From assembly GCA_031255875.1 (NCBI GenBank), contig JAIRRR010000210.1:1-7250 (forward strand): 7,250 bases of DNA, written 5' to 3'. The stretch is from Treponema sp. (GTDB lineage: Bacteria > Spirochaetota > Spirochaetia > Treponematales > Breznakiellaceae). This document shows, one piece after another, positions 5,775-7,250 of this stretch (the first letter of the stretch is position 1; each line of letters begins with the position of its first letter). The notes under the pieces were generated by a model. That model made no database searches. It saw nothing but the letters and a program-made list of their open reading frames with translations, and was not told the DNA's origin. The translations under genes and the position numbers were made by a program.

Positions 5775-7250
5775 CTAACGGTACTCTTCCCAGGCTTTGA
5801 TCTCCAGGGAGTCGTCCTTAAGGGACGCGGACTTTTCCCGCTCGTAGGCCAGGGCGTCGATAAATTCCCGGGCCACCTTGATGTTGGTAAACAGGGGTAT
5901 GTCGAAATCCACGGCCATGCGGCGTATAAGATAGTCGTTTTTCAGTTCGGTCTCCCGGTTGTTTTTGGGAATATTGATGATCATGTCAACATCCCGCCGT
6001 TTGATATAGGTGGCGATATTCGGCTCTTTGGACTCAAGCGGCCAGTTGAGGGCCGTGACGGGGACCTTGTTCAACGTGAGAAACCGGGCGGTCCCCCGGG
6101 ACGCGAAAAGCCTGTACCCCATTTCCACAAGTTTTCTCGCCGAATCCAGGAAATCCAGCTTTTCCTCGATAGTGCCGGTGGAGAGCAGTATCTGCCGCCG
6201 GGGAATCCGGTAGCCTACCGACAGCAGGGCTTTGAGGAAGGCGTCGTGAAGATCCGTGCCGATGCATCCCACTTCGCCGGTGGAGGCCATTTCCACGCCG
6301 GAAACCGGATCGGCGCCGTGGAGGCGCGAGTAGGAAAACTGCGCGGCCTTGACGCCGACCCATTCCAGATCGAGGGCGGAAAGCGGCGCCTTCTGCACCG
6401 GCTCGTCCAGCATGGCCCGGACCGCCATTTCGATCATGTTTACCCGGCTTACCTTGGAACAGAAGGGGAAGCTCCGGCTGGAACGTAGGTTGCATTCGAT
6501 AACGCTGACCCTGTTGCGCTGGGCCAGAAACTGGATGTTGAAAGGCCCGGTAATATCCAGGGCTCTGGCTATCTCGCCGGAAATTTTACGTACCTTCCGT
6601 ATGGTTTCGATATAGAGCCGCTGGGCGGGCAGGACCACCGTCGCGTCCCCCGAATGAACCCCGGCGTTTTCTATGTGCTCGGTAATGGCGTGGAACAGCA
6701 TCTCCCCCCGCTTGGCTACCGCGTCAATTTCGATTTCCTTTGAATTTTCGATAAATTTGCTTATCACCACCGGGTGTTCCGCAGAAACGTCCGACGCGAG
6801 GGACAGGAATTTTTCCAGGCTTTCGTCGTCCCAGGCGACGTTCATCGCCGCGCCGGACAGCACGTAGCTCGGCCGTATCAGCACCGGGTAGCCCGCTTCC
6901 CCGGCAAAGGCCTTTGCGGAGGGAAGGTCCGTAAGTTCCCGCCACAACGGCTGTTCTATGCCCAGCCTGTCCAGGAGGGCGGAGAACTTGTTCCGGTCTT
7001 CGGCCATGTCAATGGACTGGGGCGTGGTGCCGTAGATCAGCGCCCCGGCCGCGTAGAGGCTGGTGGCAAGGTTGTTGGGCGTCTGCCCGCCCATGGACAG
7101 GATCAGCCCGTCGGGACGCTCCCGTTCGTAAATGTCCAGAATCCGTTCCAGGGAGAGCTCTTCGAAGTAGAGCCGGTCGCACATATCGTAATCGGTGGAC
7201 ACTGTTTCGGGGTTGCAGTTTACCATGATCGTATAGCGGCCCAGCTTCTG
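5775..7250 (-). CDS. carB: Carbamoyl-phosphate synthase large subunit, C-terminal half (5' end outside window)
   Basis: The 491 visible codons run in frame from the right edge (QKLGRYTI, then MVNCNPETVSTDYD) to a stop at 5775-5777, so the Met at 7226 is internal and the true start lies outside. CarB makes carbamoyl phosphate from bicarbonate, ammonia supplied by CarA, and two ATP, for pyrimidine and arginine synthesis. The part present is the second synthetase (ATP-grasp) domain, which phosphorylates carbamate, and the C-terminal MGS-like allosteric domain (about the last 140 residues). Counting from the first visible codon, RPSYVLSG is at 126-133, EHIENAGVHSGD at 191-202, and the metal-binding Gln240, Glu251 and Asn253 are in place. 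The wording is eukaryote-like: GGQTPNNLA, HPVVISKFIE and IECNLRSSRSFPF resemble human CPS1 (IECNLRASRSFPF) more than E. coli (IEVNPRAARTVPF). The fragment looks intact, with no frameshift. Confidence 0.95.
   Translation of the reverse strand, partial: QKLGRYTIMVNCNPETVSTDYDMCDRLYFEELSLERILDIYERERPDGLILSMGGQTPNNLATSLYAAGALIYGTTPQSIDMAEDRNKFSALLDRLGIEQPLWRELTDLPSAKAFAGEAGYPVLIRPSYVLSGAAMNVAWDDESLEKFLSLASDVSAEHPVVISKFIENSKEIEIDAVAKRGEMLFHAITEHIENAGVHSGDATVVLPAQRLYIETIRKVRKISGEIARALDITGPFNIQFLAQRNRVSVIECNLRSSRSFPFCSKVSRVNMIEMAVRAMLDEPVQKAPLSALDLEWVGVKAAQFSYSRLHGADPVSGVEMASTGEVGCIGTDLHDAFLKALLSVGYRIPRRQILLSTGTIEEKLDFLDSARKLVEMGYRLFASRGTARFLTLNKVPVTALNWPLESKEPNIATYIKRRDVDMIINIPKNNRETELKNDYLIRRMAVDFDIPLFTNIKVAREFIDALAYEREKSASLKDDSLEIKAWEEYR

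Noticed and set aside
5337..6488. Plus-strand open frame of 383 codons crossing the HAD and carB genes
   Set aside because: It spans two well-supported genes and their intergenic gap on the opposite strand and has no coherent domain.
7224..7226. ATG here as the start of a short 483-residue CarB
   Set aside because: The in-frame codons before it continue the normal CarB sequence up to the window edge, and the first synthetase half must lie outside the window.

Overview
The window is ordinary bacterial chromosome, GC-rich in its genes, with one AT-rich intergenic gap at about 1610-1680. It holds six protein genes, two of them cut by the window edges. The taxon cannot be fixed from sequence alone. 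A spirochaete, for example a gut treponeme relative, is a reasonable guess: the lipoprotein signal has a relaxed lipobox (AAGC), the binding protein has the style of spirochaetal sugar-binding lipoproteins, and the carbamoyl-phosphate synthase is of an unusual eukaryote/Bacteroidota-like type. This is inference. I see no mobile element, CRISPR array, tRNA or rRNA.

Left part (1-1800): a sugar ABC importer operon read leftward. A family 1 extracellular solute-binding lipoprotein (251-1597) is followed, after two tandem hairpins (143-212), by the start of a MalF/UgpA-type permease (1-99). The binding-protein gene has a textbook promoter, TTGACA-17 bp-TATAAT, about 30 nt before its start codon.

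Centre (1794-4235): a divergent gene for a GH94 glycoside phosphorylase that resembles N,N'-diacetylchitobiose phosphorylase far more than cellobiose phosphorylase. Its best candidate promoter runs the other way across the same AT-rich patch, and the two -10 boxes share one 8-bp palindrome. The likely arrangement is that the importer brings in a beta-linked disaccharide, possibly chitobiose, and the cytoplasmic phosphorylase splits it with phosphate into a sugar 1-phosphate and a free sugar, saving one ATP compared with hydrolysis.

Right part (4275-7250): three genes read leftward and convergent with the phosphorylase: the C-terminal half of carB (carbamoyl-phosphate synthase large subunit), a YihX-like HAD hydrolase, and a PlsC-type lysophosphatidate acyltransferase. 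They are spaced closely enough to be one transcript, but carB looks functionally unrelated to the other two.

I did not find a clearly new biological system. The points most worth a second look are the overlapping divergent promoters, the tandem hairpins between binding protein and permease, the substrate of the phosphorylase-importer pair, and the eukaryote-type CarB with its mixed allosteric site.
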